Source: Cunninghamia lanceolata
Lineage: Eukaryota; Streptophyta; Pinopsida; Cupressales; Cupressaceae
Direction of reading: 5' to 3'
Length of the DNA: 64,000 nucleotides
NCBI GenBank assembly: GCA_027924645.1
Contig: BSBN01000254.1
Coordinates: forward strand, 18,174,501-18,238,500
How positions within the stretch are numbered: the first letter of the stretch is position 1; every line of letters starts with the position of its first letter. The notes under the pieces are model-generated. The model had not been told where the DNA came from. It saw nothing but the letters and a program-made list of their open reading frames with translations, and did not search any database. The position numbers were made by a program, and so were the translations under genes. Below, piece by piece: positions 1-12,600 of the stretch.

Positions 1-720
1 TTTGCACATACAAAGAGATATACAAGGAAAGGTGATACAAGCCAGACACGATAGGGCAATCAAATATAGCTAATGGTCATTTTGGGGTCTACTGCTTGTA
101 TGTTTATAGATACAAAGGAGATACAAGAGGTGGGGCCCACACATATAAAGGTGATTGTATGCATATACAAGTTGCAAATTCAAAAGAGAATGCACAGGTG
201 CAGATGTAAGTTTTCGCATGTATGTTCGCTTTGTATATTCGCCACATACAAAGGGGTTGATGCATGTTTGTATGAACAGGTTTTTTGTATGTATATTTTG
301 CTTTGTATGTTTTCACATACAAGTCGATATACAAGGGGTCATATACAAAGGTCATCGGCAGCTCAGTTCGTAGTCATTCCGATCACCGATATGCATTTGA
401 GGTTTTTAGCGATGCTTTTCAAGATCAACCCAGCGACCGATCAGGTGATGGCACGTGGCAGGGGGTGGCAGAGGCAAACATGCAAAGACAGATTCAAATG
501 CATATTCTAAAGGTGATTTCAAAGGCCATTTAAGTGCCAAAGGCAAGAGCATATGCAAAGGGGTTTTCGGCAAGACTTTCCTCATCGGCGAGTCGACTGG
601 AGGTCTTTTCGACAGCCCGATGTAGCCCGATACAAGGCGCTTTGCACATACAAATGCATTTTTCAGAGGCCGATACAAGCAGATATGCAAAGCGATATTT
701 ACACATAGTTGACTGAAACT
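1..720. repeat. Degenerate TACAA(A)G-rich repeat tract
   Basis: The stretch repeats the short words ATACAAAG, GATACAAG and their complements CTTTGTAT many times at irregular spacing, often in opposed pairs; for example CTTTGTAT at 229-236 faces ATACAAAG at 246-253. Open frames up to 145 codons exist on both strands, but they are rich in C, Y, F and K and follow the repeat words, so I read them as by-products of the repeat rather than genes. The origin is not recognised. It may be satellite-like or an eroded element interior. Confidence 0.45.
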
Positions 721-1078
721 TTGACCGCCTGTATCTCCTCCATTTTAGCAAATTTCAACATGCTACAAGAGGCAAAGATGCATGTTTTTGTCCCCTCTTT
801 CATTTTTGGCAGGGTTTTCAGGGGTTTTCTCTCACTTTCCAATTTTAGATCTAGCGTTGCATGCTTGGCCATCATGACGTTTTAGCAGCGACAGTTGCAT
901 ATTCAGCTAAAGATATTTGTTGCATTCATTGCTACAAATTGATGACTCTGCAGACCACATTAAAGATGAAAAATATCTTTCATATGCCCTGTTTCAGATC
1001 TTTTACACCATAACTTCTTACAGGTGGACAGTCATTAAAATGCAGATATTTTCTGTTACAGCTAACAGAGCAAATTTT
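721..1078. other. Unassigned spacer
   Basis: No coding frame, RNA gene or repeat is recognised. The right edge is where similarity to the copia LTR begins abruptly, so this DNA is either flank exposed by a deletion or part of something inserted into that LTR. Confidence 0.4.
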
Positions 1079-1547
1079 GTAAACTAGATTCTAGAACCGT
1101 GGACTGAAATACTTAAATGTAGAGGAATGCGAAGCATGATACATTCTCTCTGTCATCACCAAACATACAAAAAAATAGTTTTCACTCTGGTGAACATAAC
1201 TCACTCAAATCTTTGTAGCAGAGGCTCAAACTTGGAACATAGCAACTTCAGACATGTCTCTAACTAACTTCCAATCCACAGACAAAGATATTCATTCTAC
1301 AAGAAATGTGGAGCAATCTACTAGACTATTTTGTTGTAAACAAAGATACTCTTCAATACACTGTTTCCACTGGAGGGGCAAATTTTCTCAAAAGCACTTA
1401 GAAATTTAGTATCAGGAATACTTATTCATTATCTTCAACATCTAACTCATTACAAGCAATCATGAAAGCAAGAGAACAATTGACACCAATGACAACACAT
1501 ATATGTTGACATCAATGACAGCACCAGTTAGGCACATACTTGCAACA
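1079..1547 (-). repeat. Partial 3' LTR of copia element A
   Basis: This matches 6977-7444 closely base by base, including the terminal tgcaaca at 1541-1547. The remainder of the LTR, equivalent to 6000-6976, is not found to the left inside the window. Confidence 0.9.
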
Positions 1548-1560
1548 ATCTCCCCCTTTG
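1548..1560 (-). other. Polypurine tract of copia element A
   Basis: On the minus strand this reads CAAAGGGGGAGAT directly next to the 3' LTR start. It is the expected plus-strand primer site, and the same tract occurs at 20210-20220 and 36964-36974. Confidence 0.9.
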
Positions 1561-1876
1561 TCATTGATGACAACATATGACATGAAAACTGTAAAGACCA
1601 TAAAGACAAGATACTCCCCCTGTATTTTTACACATCTACACTCTTTCTCCTCCTGAGTTTTTCACATGATTTCTCTCCCCCTTTGACATCAATGGCAAAG
1701 GACACATACTTGCACTCTGTTGCTCTTATCAAATTGCTCTTCCATCAATACTGTAACACTTACTACTCTTTATCAGGAACATTTGCTATTCCCTCTGAGA
1801 GGTAGCTCTCAAAACATCAATCCAGATCAAGGAATGTGGCTCTAGGCTCCACTGGATTGATGCATTCCTATGCATT

Positions 1877-3925
1877 TTAGTTAAGAGCAGGAGGGGTAAT
1901 AACCCCTAACTTTTCTCTGAGATACTCAAAAGTATCCTTAGGCAGAGGCTTAGTGAAAATATATGCAATTTGATCCTTTGTAGACACATATTCCATCTTT
2001 ACTTCATTCTCTATCACCTTTTCTCTCAAAAAGTGATACCTTATAGATATATGCTTTGTTCTTCAGTGCATCACTGGGTTCTTTGAAATAATTATAGCAC
2101 TTGTATTGTCACAAAAGATTCCAATTGGATCTTCATACACAACTCTTATGTCCTTCAAAGTCTGCTTCATCCATAACACTTGAGTGCAACAACATTCTGC
2201 TGCAATATATTCTACTTTTGTAGTAGACAAGGAGATTGAATCTTACTTCTTGCTCAGCCATGAAACCAATCTATTTCCCAAGAAGAAGGCACCTCCACTT
2301 GTACTTTTTCTATCATCAACATTTCTGGCTCAATCTGCATCTGTATAAGCACTGAGAGTGAAATTACTATCCTTTGGATACCATAAGCCATGATCTGATG
2401 TGCCTTTCAAATACCTCAAGATTCTCTTGACTGCCATCACATGTGACTCTCTAGGATCTTCTTGAAATCTTGCCACAAGACATACTGCATGCATTATATC
2501 AGGTCTAGTTTGAGTTAGATAAAGTAATCCTCCAATCATAGATTTGTACCTTTTCTGATCAGTCTTAGGTGATTCAGCATTTTTGCTTAACTTGCAACCA
2601 GTCACCATGGCAGTACATGTTGATTTAGAGTCCTCCATCCCAAATTTATTCAACAACTCTCTCACATACATAGACTGAGAAATGAAGATTCCTTTATCTG
2701 ATTGAGTAATTTGCAGATCTAGAAAGAAATTCATTTCACCAAACATAGACATCTCAAATTCATTTTACATTTCTCCTGCAAACTTCATGCACATACCTTC
2801 ATTTCCTCCAAAGATAATGTCATCAACAAACACTACAACAATAAAGATTTGATTATCATTGATTTTGAAATAGAGATTGCTATCAGCAATGCCTTTACTG
2901 AACCCTAATTGCAACAAATACTTGTCTAACCTTGCATACTAGGCTTTGGGGGCTTGCTTCAGTCCATACAAGGTCTTCTTCAATATGCACACCATGTCAT
3001 CTTGATTTGGTAACTTAAATCCTTCTTGTTGTTCAATGTAGACTTCTTCTTCCAACTCATGATTCAAGAATGCAGACTTAACATCCATCTGATACACTTT
3101 GAAATATTTGAATGCTGCAAATGCCAAAAACATTCTAATTGCTTCAATTCTTGCCACAAGAGCATAGGTCTCCTCAAAATCTATCCCTTCAACCTAAGAA
3201 TATCCTTTGCGTACTATCCTTTATTTGTTTCTAACTACTCTATTTTCATTCAGCTTATTCCTGAAGACCCATTTAGTTCCAATCACATTCTTATCAGCAG
3301 GTCTAGGAACCAATTCCTGAGTTTGATTCTTCTCTATCTGCATCAACTCTTCTTCCATGGCCTTTACCCAATTTTCATCATTGCAAGCTTCATTCATAGT
3401 TTTTGGTTCAACTTTTGAAAGCAAACAGTAATTCACTTGTTCTTTTGCAGCTCTTTTCCTTGTCAATACACCTTTGCTTTTGTCTTCAATAATTTGATCT
3501 TCAGAATGATTGATTCTTACATACCTAGAAGTCTTAACTACATGTTCTGGAGCCTTTTCTTCTTCATCTTGAATGTCTTCTTGTTGATATTTCTTCTCAT
3601 TTATTGTGACAATAGGTTCATCTGATTTAGAGCCACTCACATCTGATGTTCTTTCCTTGTCTTCATCCACCTTCACATTAGCACTCTCAACAATATTTTT
3701 CAGCCTTTTGTTGTAGCACCGGTAGGCCTTACTCTTGGTAGAGTATCCAAGGAAGATTCCTTCATCACACCTAGCATCAAACTTGCCTAGATCTTCTTCC
3801 CTTCTGATATAGCATTTGCTTCCAAAAATTTTAAAATATTTCACTGTAGGAATTCTTCCATACCACAACTCATAAAGAATTTTAGAGTTGTTACCTTTGA
3901 CTTGAACTCTGTTTAGGATGTACAT
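1877..3925 (-). pseudogene. Copia A: integrase tail, reverse transcriptase and RNase H (broken)
   Basis: Copies RNA to DNA and degrades the RNA template inside virus-like particles. Visible landmarks, read right to left: integrase C-terminal motif with FLGYS near 3780, RT start with GTKWVFRNK near 3280, the polymerase pair VDD at 2827-2819, RNase H with TDAD near 2330, the copia C-terminal motif DIFTKPLP (here YIFTKPLP) near 1930, and a natural stop at 1879-1877. The frame is interrupted by a TAA after RNK at 3223-3221, a TAG replacing Trp at 2941-2939 (after QAPKA), a TGA replacing Trp after TDAD, and others. The catalytic aspartates are retained. The copy is non-functional. Confidence 0.9.
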
Positions 3926-4381
3926 AGCAGTATGTATGGCTTCTCTCTAGTACACTTCAGGTAGGTCAGCTTCCTTTAACATAGTCCTAGCAGCCTCTTG
4001 AACTGTCTCGTTCTTTCTTTCAACAACTCCATTTTACTAAGGAGTCCTAGGTGTAGATAATTGTCTCTTTATCCCTTGTTCTTCACATAAAATATTGAAT
4101 TCATTTGATGTGAACTCACTTCCTCTATTAGACCTTAAGCATTTGATCCTTATCTCTAACTCATTCTCAACCATTGCCTTGAAAGATTTGAACTTTTCTA
4201 GGGTTTCTGATTTGTCTCTTAGAAAAGTGACCCAAGTCATTCTAGAATAATCATCAATAAGCAACATGAAGTACATGTCTCCTTGTAGACTTCTCACCCT
4301 TGTAGGACCACACAAATCTGTATGCACTAGATCCAACAAACTAGTAGAAAATTACTCTTTGCTCTTGAAACTTGTTCTTGT
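3926..4381 (-). pseudogene. Copia A: integrase core (broken)
   Basis: Integrase joins the cDNA ends to host DNA. The frame at 4339-4037 holds the first catalytic Asp in HTDLCGP, the DDYSRMTW motif, and the second Asp position in LRSNRGSEF. In that motif the expected RSDRGGEF has become RSNRGSEF, so the catalytic Asp is replaced by Asn. Two consecutive stops (4039-4034) replace the QQ of the usual PQQNG motif, just before the catalytic Glu segment GVVERKN. A further TAG at 3950-3948 replaces Trp of the YWREA motif. Confidence 0.9.
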
Positions 4382-5938
4382 CTATTTCCCCAATTGACAT
4401 TCCTTACAAATGGTATTGGTAGGTTTCACAAGCTTTGGTAAATCTCTCATAGAATGTCCTAAACTTATCTTCACCAAATTATCAAAGTTGATATGACACA
4501 TACTTCTATGCCATAGCCAACTCTCATCTATCTGAGCCAATAAACAATAATCATTAGTTCCTCTTAATTGGTAAATGTTACCTCTGGTCTTCTTACCGGT
4601 AGCAATCACTGTTCTGGAGCTTTCCATGATCTTGCATCCATTATCTTTGAATCTCAGATCATAACCTTTGTCACACATCTGACCAACACTCAAAATATTA
4701 TGCTTTAAACCCTTCAAATATAGGACATCATCGGTGTTGTGCTTTCCATCAAAAGAAATAGATCCTTTTCCACAAATCTTACCAGCTGCATTATCTCCAA
4801 ACCTAACCAGACCTCCAACATACTTTTCCAAACTCACAAACTTACTTATGTCACTGGTCATGTGATGTGAGCATCCACTATCAATAATCCATTCATCCTT
4901 ATCTTTCTCAACCTGAACAACCAAAGCAGTTTCTTCCATTGGTTTTTCTTCCTTCACACAACTAGCAGGATTAGTAGATACATGTTCTTCTTTCATGGCA
5001 ATAAACAAGCATTCATTTGCACTAGTACTAGCATCATCAAATTCATCATCTATCACACCTTCATCATCAAGATCTCTAACATAGCATTTCTTTGGAACCC
5101 TAGATCTATTCTCAAATCTTTTTCTATTCCTTTTAATTTTCTCAGGACACCTAGAAGCATAGTGACCAACCTTACCACATGTAAAACATTTGAAAGGTAA
5201 GTTGCCTTTAAACTTACCAAAACCTCTTTGCAATCTTTCAACAAAGTTGGCTTCAATTTCATCAAGCTCATCATCAGATTCCACCTTGTAATTCTCAACT
5301 ATGGAGATCTTCTTTGAAGTACTGGCTTTGAAAGTAGTCTCAATCTTCGGCAGAGCATCACCAAACTCTCTCATCTCAAAAGATGTAAGATTTCCTAGCA
5401 ACTGATCCTTAGTGACTTCTTGCATAGTCATTGTAGCTACCTTGTGACTATAGGACTTAGGTAATGACCTAAGAATTTTCATCACAACTTCCTTCTCATC
5501 AATAATTCCTCCCATACCTTTTATTTCATTGACAATTTCATCAACCTTTTTCATGTAGGTTGTTATGTTCTCATCTTCGCTCATCTTTAAACGTTCATAT
5601 TTCGCTTTCAGGCCCTGCAATTTGGTGCTCTTTATAGACTCATCTCCTTCATACATATTTTTCAGATTTTCCTAGACTTCATGAGCAGTTTCTAGATACA
5701 TGACCTTTATCAACTCAGTGTTATACAAGGCACTTAACAGAGCATCTCTAGCTTTTTTATTTAACTCATATTCTTTGATTTCATCTTCAGCTGTTAAACC
5801 ATTCTGAGGAATGGTATACTTTGTATCTATCACTTTCTACACTCTATAACCAAGGCAAAGGAGATGGATTTTCATTCATACCCTCCAGAGAGCATAATTC
5901 ATTCCATCAAATTGTGGAGCTTCCTTCCTGTAAGACAT
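4382..5938 (-). pseudogene. Copia A: Gag, protease and Gag-pre-integrase (broken)
   Basis: Gag builds the particle and the aspartic protease matures it. The start ATG at 5938-5936 gives MSYRKEAPQFDG, typical of copia Gag. Stops replace residues in the first 100 codons, after which a 424-codon frame (5656-4382) is open. In order it holds the end of the UBN2 Gag region (LRSLPKSYSHK), an intact CCHC knuckle at 5188-5147 (CFTCGKVGHYASRC), the protease DSG at 4882-4874 in WIIDSGCSHHMT, and the zinc-binding Gag-pre-integrase region with LWHRSMCH and CKEC. It ends in a TAG at 4384-4382 directly after GK. The plus-strand copia copy carries the same stop. Confidence 0.92.
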
Positions 5939-5982
5939 CCTGGATCTACCTCAAGTTGTTAGGCTTACTTTCAAGGAACTTA

Positions 5983-5994
5983 GCTCTAATACCA
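5983..5994 (-). other. tRNA-iMet primer-binding site of copia A
   Basis: The minus strand reads TGGTATTAGAGC, one base off the canonical TGGTATCAGAGC, five bases inside the 5' LTR end. It is the minus-strand DNA primer site. Confidence 0.88.
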
Positions 5995-5999
5995 ATTGT

Positions 6000-7444
6000 T
6001 GAAATGTGCTAGACAACTGAGAGGGGGGGTGAATCAGTTGTCTCCAAAACTTTGAACACTTATGAACATTAACATATCAAACACTTGTTCACTGTTATTC
6101 AGATTTAATCATGAAGGCATGTAATAAGAAACTCAACACAATAACATAATCAACACATGAGACACCAGATTTGTTATGTGGAAAACCCTATAAGGGAAAA
6201 ACCCCGGTGGGTGTTAGCCCACAAAAATAAATATGTTATAGCAATACCAAAAAATAGAAGCTCACTACAAAAGTTAGGGCTCACTGCCAAGGGGTTGGTG
6301 AACTGATTTGGTAGCATCTACTCCATGGCTGAGTTCAATTCCTTTGAAGCACAGTATAACTCCTCTGCTCTGCTCTTCTTACACCTTTTCACTTATCTTC
6401 ACATTTTTGCACAAGGATATCTTTTTTGCAACTTCATTACATGTTTTTATACAATTCATCAACCTTGGAATGTACATCAAGGTCAGCATTACATTCATCA
6501 ACCATTGGAACAATCTCTAGGGTCAGCATTACAAACATACATAGAAATAGGTCTGGACCTAAACAAAATTAGCTAAGGAAGAGATGTATGCAGATCACGT
6601 TATGCCTTAGTTGGGACTCAAATGCAATCTTCCATGCCACAAAACACTTCCTCAATCTTCAATGCATCTCCGCAAGTAGTGAAAACAATCAGGTCGGCCA
6701 AGACTGGTGTTAACACTAAGTCTTCTAAGAACAATCTTCATCCACGATCCAAATTTCTCTCTGCGGACCAATCCAAAGGTAGGAACATGATCAAGAGACA
6801 TCCACAAGCACATTATAACCACCAGGAACATCTGCACAACCTCTAAACACTTTGTCCATAAGATTCTTCAATCAGGAACACTTGAACATAACTGTTGTCC
6901 ATTGTCATATAGAAAGGATCGCTTGCGGACCACCAAATCATGAGCCATTGGAGTTGAAGGTACTTATCATCATTGCAAACTAGATTCCAGAACCACATAC
7001 TCAAATACTTAAATGTGGAGGAATGCGGAGCATAATACATTCTCTCTGTCATCACCAAACATACAGAAAAAGTAGTTTTCACTCTGGTGAACATAACTAA
7101 CTCAAATTTTCATACTGGAGGCTCAAACTTGGAACATAGAAACTTCAGACATGTCTCTAACTAACTTCCAATCTGTAGACAAAGATATTCATTCTACAAG
7201 AAATGTGGAGCAATCTACTGGATTGTTCTGTTGTAAACAAAGATACTCTTCAATACACTGTTTCCACTGGAGGGGCAAATTTTCTCAAAAGCACTTGGAA
7301 ATTTAGTATCAGGAATACTTATTCATTATCTTCAACATCTAACTGATTACAAGCAATCATCAAAACAAGAGCACAGTTGACACCAATGACAACATAGATA
7401 TGTTGACATCATTGATAACACCGGTTAGGCACATACTTGCAACA
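6000..7444 (-). repeat. 5' LTR of copia element A
   Basis: About 1,445 bp. On the minus strand it starts TGTTGCAAGTATGTGCC and ends GCACATTTCA. It matches the LTRs at 14280 and 20222. Small open frames inside are not genes. Confidence 0.9.
6444..6451 (-). promoter_or_regulatory. Probable LTR TATA box (copia A)
   Basis: The minus strand reads TATAAAAA at the place where sister LTRs carry TATAAATA, a plausible RNA polymerase II core promoter for the genomic transcript. Confidence 0.4.
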
Positions 7445-9170
7445 TAATGATCTCTATGTTCTTACATGTAGTAAGAAGACATTTGGATGCACTTTGTCCA
7501 AGTGTGTTCTAAGAGAGAGAAAGGGGCATCATGGAATTAGGAGAGAATTGATACTTAGCCATTAAAGACTCAAATTCAAGAGGAATCAATGATAATGTTC
7601 AAAAGAACAACTACCATTTATCTAAAGTTTAACAAAGGTTAATTCCATTATGAGAAAGACATATATTATGGGAGGAGAAAAAGATTCAACCATCTCCATG
7701 TTCCAAGTCAATTGAATTTTGTTTTCTCCAGTGTGTTGTGAATTTTTTGATTCAATGGTAGGGGAAGCTGGGAGATGAAGTTTCCTTCATGAGGCAATCA
7801 TCCTTGTAGTTGAAAGAGGAAGTGATCTTTATAAGGAAATAAGTCCTTAGGATAAAGGTAATGGTCACCATTCTAGGAAGATTCTTATTCATGTTGATAG
7901 ATGCCCTTTGCATCTTAAGGCAAGGCAACCTATTAATATTGAAGGAAGGGGCTCTTAGGAACAAATTTATGGAAATTACCTTCTTTCATCTGTAGTACAG
8001 TATAGCTCAACATGGATTTTGTTGTCTTTAGCACATCTCTCCTCCTCAACACATGCCTAACATCTTATCGATTCCCAACCTTTTGAGAATTTGGATGTAA
8101 GTGGCACTTTAAAAGTGCTAAGCTTATTTTAAGATTGCAATGCAATTAGACAATTTCCAATCATCCAATAGAGATGAGCATTGTCCTCTTACTAGAGTTA
8201 TAAGTTAGTGGCTTTGTAGATAAGAGATTAGAATTTTTGTAAACCAAAATTTGTGCAAGTATCCATCTAATACTCTAGGCAAGCAACACTTAGTGATTTT
8301 TCTATGTGAATCACTGTAATAGCATTTGTAAATTTTCTTTATAGAATCAATATAAAATCAAATTTTATTTTCATGGTGTGGTTTGTCTCCAATGTTCTAT
8401 CATTTGTTTAAGAGAATTTGGAAAATTCTTAGATGCACATTTGTTGTATTTGTATTGATGATTGATTAGTATGTATTCAAGGAGTGCATATAGTCTTTCT
8501 ATCTTAATATGTGGGATAATTGAATTGAGGAATGGATAACTAAGAACAAGTTACAATTTATAGATGAAAAGAAATTTGGGGTCTAAGATTTGCAATACAA
8601 AGCCTTGTACATTAGATCCTTATGAAACTATGACTTGTTTGTGTGAATGCTTTGATTAACTCATTTATAACTTTGTTACAATAGAAAAAAGGCACCAATC
8701 TACTTCTCTTCTAATTGCACACTTTAAACTAAACATGAAAAATATCACAAAGTCTAAATTATTCTTGTTTATTCATTCACAATATGCCCAAGGGTGCATA
8801 GGGTCTTGTTGTCATGTGCTCATTCTAAACAACTATGCTAATTTACATGTGAATTCTTTTTTTGCAAATTTTATATCTCCTTTGTGTTTTATTCACCGAA
8901 CTATCATAAATGTAAATTAATGACAATAAAATTGGGTTCAATGTTGTGTCTCGAGCTCCTAGTTTAGCGTTAGATAGTCTTAGATGAACTGATCAAAATT
9001 ATTTGGTCCTTGAAAGTTGTTTAGTTCATTAAGCACATTTAGTAGATTCTGTAGTAAGTGCATACCATTCTACAATAAGTTAATGCAAAGTATAACTATC
9101 TCCATGACAAGCATAAGACATGGCACACTTTTTAGGTTAGTGGTTGATTCCAACTATATTTACAAAAGTA
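7445..9170. other. Unassigned A+T-rich spacer
   Basis: I see only short chance open frames, no protein motif, and no strong repeat structure. Confidence 0.5.
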
Positions 9171-9174
9171 AAGG

Positions 9175-9600
9175 TTGATAGGACCTTATTGCAATATTTG
9201 TCCACTTTTATACATGCCCTATACCATCAGCAAACAAGTAGGATCTAATGCACTCGAGCTCAATCTACTTGCCTACCTTGGGTTGCATCCAGTCTTCAAT
9301 GTAGAACTCTTGCATGCATACTTTCCTCATTTCTTATATCATTTAGATGTTACAAAGACACTTTATAAAGTATAGATCAATATAGAATGCAAAATTCTAT
9401 AAGAACTAGATCAAGTCATTGATGCTAGGTCAAACGGATAAGGCATGAATAAGAGATTCCTCTCTTCCAATTCATCAAAGTGAGTCAAGTTACTTCATAC
9501 ACAAAATAATTCATAGAAGCTCAAGTTATAAATTAGTTTCCACATGTTTTATGACACCTAACTACACTGGGGACCCTTTCTCTTCAAGGAGGGGCCACTG
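9175..9600 (+). pseudogene. Ty3/gypsy polyprotein C-terminal relic
   Basis: The 66-codon frame at 9175-9375 contains YLGLHPVFNVELL, the segment at the integrase C-terminus of plant gypsy polyproteins (usually LPxxxxIHPVFHVSxLKP). The following 200 bp read, with stops and shifts, like the eroded remainder of that polyprotein. A purine-rich run ending in GGAGGGGCCAC then precedes TGATCTAGGAGC at 9599, which could be the start of a 3' LTR. No upstream pol domain is detectable, so this is an old 3' fragment. Confidence 0.6.
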
Positions 9601-12600
9601 ATCTAGGAGCATTTGAGCCACTCAAATCTATCACAAATCTTGAGTATTACATGGTGGAAAATATTATTTCATCAGTAGGATCCTCGTCCTAGTTAGCACC
9701 TTTGGCCCAAATTGCATGTCATAACTCCATGTCAGTAGTATTGCACAACTAAACCTATCCTGGTAGTTGTGAGCAATTGTGACAATTACAAATGGGAATA
9801 TGTACCACCACTTTCCAACTAACGCGTTCCTATTATTATCTCTTATATATATTTACATAGTCATTCTTTATAAAGAGATGGAGATGGGTAAATAAGAAGA
9901 AGGATCATACATATATTGTATACACCAAATGTTTTTTTGTTTACAACAAAATTTCATGGTCCTTCTCCTTATTCAAAATTTCATGTAAACAAAAAACTCA
10001 ATATTTTTTCCCCAAAAACTCATTTCAATCTAATGGACCATGAAAATCCCGTGGTTATCATTAATATAGTTGTTATTTAAAATTAACCAAAATCTATTAT
10101 TACTCTTCTTAATAAGATAAATATAGTTGATTATACTTATAAGATTTGTTACTCTTGTAAAAACAAACTAAATTCAAATCCCAATAATAATATGTAAAGA
10201 GGAAATTCTCCCAACCAAATTATAAGTGAGTTGTCTAGGACTCAATTTAAAATGGAAAGAATCATCCTCAACTAAATCGTAAGTGGGTTGTACCTCCCAT
10301 ATAAAATTTGGGGAATGGAGGTGTATGTAATTGAATCAACCTTATCATAAAACATCAACACAACTCTTTTTGTGTTCATCAAAGTTATTGGGGTTAAACA
10401 ACCTTAGTTGATGAGGCCACAAATGAGAGACCTCATCTTCACCTCAAAGGGACTCAAACACAACACCATAGGTGCCCAAGGAGAGAATAGGTGATTTCAT
10501 ATTCTATAAGAGAAAGGATTTATGATTTAGATATTGACAAATCATACATGCATCTCCACATACCAGCCTTTCACCTTTGGGAGTCCTACCCTCTTCTCTC
10601 AGTGCCTTCCCAATCCATTCAAAGGGAGGACCCAGGCCCACCCCATTATAGTTAGTTATATTACTTGAAGCTCTCCTTTGTTGGTTGAGTGCCCTATAGG
10701 TATCCCTCGATTGATAAATCAATTGAGTGATTTGTTATCACTCACCCCTCCCCCTCCTCTCCACACAAACCATTATAAGTCACTATTATACCACATATCC
10801 ATGTGCAACACCAACATAAGTGGTTAATATAAAAAGTAAATAAAATAAATTCTTAGTGTCTTGAGCTTGTAGTGCACAACTTATTTGCACAGAGAATAAA
10901 TTATGTGCTCTCTTGGTTTTTTACTAAGATGTGCCTCCCTACACTAAAATCTCCATAGGTTTAAATCTCACACTTCAATGCAAGTTTTTAAGTCCTCAGA
11001 TGGTTAAACTAAGTTTTAGTGCACAATATTCTTATGAAGTAGATTTTCTTATTAACTCAAAGAAGTGAAATTATTAAACTTTTAATTATATAGATTTAAT
11101 GGACTTATCTCCTATAACATATACCCATTATTTTTGTGTATTGATTAGGGTTAGGGAGGCAACAAGTGAGGGACTTTATTCCCATTGCCTAGAGAAATTG
11201 AACACAACATTTTAGGTGCCCAAACTTTGAAAAATTTCCATTACATTACACACCTACCAAAACATGTTTTATTTTTTAAATATTAGCTTATTCTAAATAA
11301 AGTGTATGTAAGGATGAAAAGTGCATACTAAGCACTTTTCCCTCTTGTTTAACACTCACTTTTAGCACCCTTGTTTATTAAACATGACATTGCCCCTTTT
11401 TATCACTTGGAATGCCAATTGTCTTTTAACTCACACCCCATATCATGATAAGCCTCTTTCATGCTTGAAAACCTAACCCTTTTCACTCCCAGCCATTTTG
11501 CCACCCTACACTACCAAGTGTACTCTAGCCTTGAGTCTTACTTTTCCTACTCACTTTGCATGCAAACCCTATCTCATGCCCAAATGGTCATAAATGCCTA
11601 GATTTTTCTTAATAATAAGGAAATAAGGGAATGATGTAAGGGCCACATGCATTTGTGCCTTTCTCTTTGTCATGTTGTTTTGTACTAGATATTTATATGA
11701 TATTTGATGATGTTTTGTATTGCCAGTTGGATATTTAATATGTATATTTGGACATATATGTTATTATTATATGATTTAACTTGTATAACTCTTTTAGTTT
11801 CACCATTCTTATAATATTCATGTGATTGTAGTGATTCTACTATTTTTTTGTAAAGGCTTTCAGTCTCACCTCTTGTGAGACTTTTCTCATCCGTCTTCTT
11901 GGTTGTTATATGTAATGGGTCTGAGCCCTTTTCTCATTTTTATTAATATAAAAATATTCTAAATTACTATATATTTTATTAGAATATGGAATAATATAAC
12001 AAGTCATATTATACCATTTTAAAAAATTAAATTGTAAAATATGACTTGAATTAAAAATGAATTATAAATCAATAAAATTTGATCCTCTAGCAAAATATTA
12101 ATTTTAATTATAAAATATGTATTTATTTGTATCTATCCACTATTTGATAACACTCGTAAGTGTGTTACAATTTTTTTTCCCATATTTAAACTTAAAAAAA
12201 AAGATGGATTACATGTAATTCAAATGTGATTAAACACGCTCACACAATTTTCCAAAAAAAACACAAATTCACTTTAGAGAGAATTTATTTTAGGTTGACC
12301 AAAATATACATCATCTACTAGAGAAAGTGGTAGCCATTTATTTAATTCTTAATTTGGGGAATTAGCATCATGTTCATTCCAAAAGTTCCCTTTCTTTTTT
12401 TTAATACAAGCTTTTATTTAGGTGAAAGTACTCAATACCCACCCACCCTAACTTCACACATCCTAAGCTCCTAAATGGTACATCAGATTTTGATGATTTT
12501 TTTGGGTTTCTTTGTATGTGACTTAAGAGCTTAAATATATTGTTTGGTGTTATGGGTACCAACGGTGTACCCTAATCAGCTACATCTTCACCAAGTTGTC

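Larger units (their letters stand above)
1079..7444 (-). mobile_element. Ty1/copia LTR retrotransposon A, 3' LTR truncated
   Basis: The element reads right to left: 5' LTR (7444-6000), primer site, Gag, protease, integrase, reverse transcriptase, RNase H, polypurine tract, then partial 3' LTR (1547-1079). The order integrase before reverse transcriptase is diagnostic of copia. LTR ends are TGTTGC...TTTCA. Only about 470 bp of the 3' LTR remain of about 1,445, so the left target duplication is lost; bases TAATG follow the right end. Many nonsense codons show the copy is dead. It belongs to the same family as the element at 14280-21749. Confidence 0.93.

Noticed and set aside
73..533. Overlapping open frames up to 145 codons on both strands near the left edge
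   Set aside because: They follow the TACAAAG repeat words, have skewed Cys/Phe/Tyr composition and show no motif.
10504..10722. 72-codon minus-strand frame
   Set aside because: No motif, no repeat partner, isolated in A+T-rich spacer.
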